From assembly GCF_042186555.1 (NCBI RefSeq), contig NC_133326.1, positions 433,501,069 through 433,565,068 of the forward strand: a stretch of DNA of 64,000 bases, written 5' to 3'. The notes beneath the pieces are model-generated. The model was not told the DNA's origin. It did no database searches and worked only from the letters and a program-made list of their open reading frames with translations. The DNA comes from Aquarana catesbeiana. Lineage: Eukaryota; Chordata; Amphibia; Anura; Ranidae. Shown piece after piece: positions 63,345 to 64,000 of the stretch. Made by a program: the position numbers and the translations under genes. Position 1 is the first letter of the stretch; the number at the start of each line of letters is the position of its first letter.

Positions 63345-64000
63345 TGTCAATATTTTGTGTGGCCACCATTATTTTCCAGCACTGCCTTAACCCTCTTGGG
63401 CATGGAGTTCACCAGAGCTTCACAGGTTGCCACTGGTGTCCTCTTCCACTCCTCCATGACGACATCACAGAGCTGGTGGATATTCGAGATCTTACGCGCC
63501 TCCACCTTCCGTTTGAGGATGCCCCACAGATGCTCAATAGGGTTTAGGTCTGGAGACATGCTTGGCCAGTCCATCACCTTTACCCTCAGCTTCTTTAACA
63601 AGACAGTGGTCCTCTTGGAGGTGTGTTTGGGGTCGCTATCATGTTGGAATACTGCCAAGTGGCCCACTCTCCGAAGGGAGAGGGGATCATGCTCTGCTTC
63701 AGTATGTCACAGTACATGTTGATATTCTTGGTTCCCTCAATGAACTGTAGCTCCCCAGTGGCGGCAGCACTCATGCAGCCCCAGACCATGACACTCCCAC
63801 CACCATGCTTGACTGTAGGCAAGACACAATTGTCTTTGTACTCCTCACCTGGTTGCCGCCACACACACACTTAAACCGAATAAGTTTATCTTGGTCTCAT
63901 CAAACCAGAGGACATGATTCCAGTAATCCATGTCCTCAGTCTGCTTGTCTTCAGCAAACTGTTTGCAGGCTTTCTTTTGCATCATCTTTAGAAGAGGCTT
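63345..64000 (-). pseudogene. Tc1-like transposase, copy C2, partial
   Basis: C-terminal part on the minus strand. VFQHDSDPKHTSKRTTVLLK keeps the second Asp that C1 lost; SPDLNPIEHLWGILKRKVEA carries the Glu; WRQPGEEYKDN and VKHGGGSVMVWGCMSAAATG lie upstream. At least one frame change near 63870 (the KINL...VWRQ region is shortened) and another near 63660. The first Asp region and HTH lie at or beyond the window edge. Confidence 0.9.

Larger units (their letters stand above)
60269..64000 (-). mobile_element. Tc1-like transposon copy C2, split by an insertion, runs off the window
   Basis: Same family as C1. Left end CAGTATCTCACAAACGTGAG with TA at 60267-60268. After 83 bp it is interrupted by a 2.8-kb insertion flanked by a 14-bp duplication, and resumes at 63170. 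Unlike C1 it follows normal transposon order as far as seen. Confidence 0.92.

Noticed and set aside
1..64000. tRNA, rRNA, snRNA genes and host exons
   Set aside because: I read for tRNA A/B boxes, rRNA-like sequence and spliced coding and saw no convincing case; short matches cannot be excluded without a search.

Overview
The window is a vertebrate, almost certainly anuran (probably ranoid frog), intergenic region built nearly entirely of nested transposable elements. The clues are the element set itself: Tc1-like transposons with about 200-bp inverted repeats, piggyBac elements with TTAA flanks, Penelope-like elements (PLEs), CR1, L2 and L1/Tx1-type LINEs, a Ty3/gypsy element, hAT MITEs and many (TA)n runs. 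I found no host gene exon, tRNA, rRNA or CRISPR. Assignment to frog is inference from repeat families, not a database match.

Layout. 1-4745: three L1-type LINE pieces, minus strand. 4748-6373: Tc1-like copy A1. 6421-11777: a PLE plus an inverted, partly duplicated PLE copy. 11956-12701: hAT-type non-autonomous element. 12702-29851: one decayed gypsy element (minus), cut apart by an L1 (14524-17283, itself holding a MITE), a CR1 (17858-21364) and a complete 7.5-kb piggyBac (21792-29283). The gypsy pieces read gag, protease, integrase, while an RNase H piece lies directly against an LTR. This is the Gmr1-like order, with integrase before reverse transcriptase. 30199-31576: deleted Tc1-like copy B.

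32202-50961 is a second copy of the same piggyBac family, swollen to 18.8 kb by insertions. A palindromic PLE-related foldback (32676-42712, 14-bp target duplication) was entered by an L2 LINE (34452-42381). The L2 was in turn entered by a PLE that keeps an uninterrupted 808-codon ORF (38753-41179). A third PLE (46306-49384, 11-bp duplication) sits in the piggyBac transposase gene. 51044-52703: Tc1-like copy C1, rearranged into two inverted halves. 53088-54300: truncated Tc1-like copy D. 54927-57970: a two-LTR, pol-less retroelement whose protein contains 7-residue repeats. 58340-59269: short TTAA-flanked non-autonomous piggyBac. 60269-64000: Tc1-like copy C2, split by a foldback PLE-type insert (60352-63169, 14-bp duplication) that carries Tc1-like copy A2.

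Most coding sequences are broken. The PLE RT/GIY-YIG ORF at 38753-41179 is the only long intact one. The piggyBac transposase (one frameshift) and Tc1-A2 (one stop, one frameshift) are close to intact. Nesting gives a relative order of insertion. The most unusual signals are the recurring hammerhead-like motifs and inverted ends of the PLE insertions, the Gmr1-like gypsy, the pol-less LTR element and the folded Tc1 copy.
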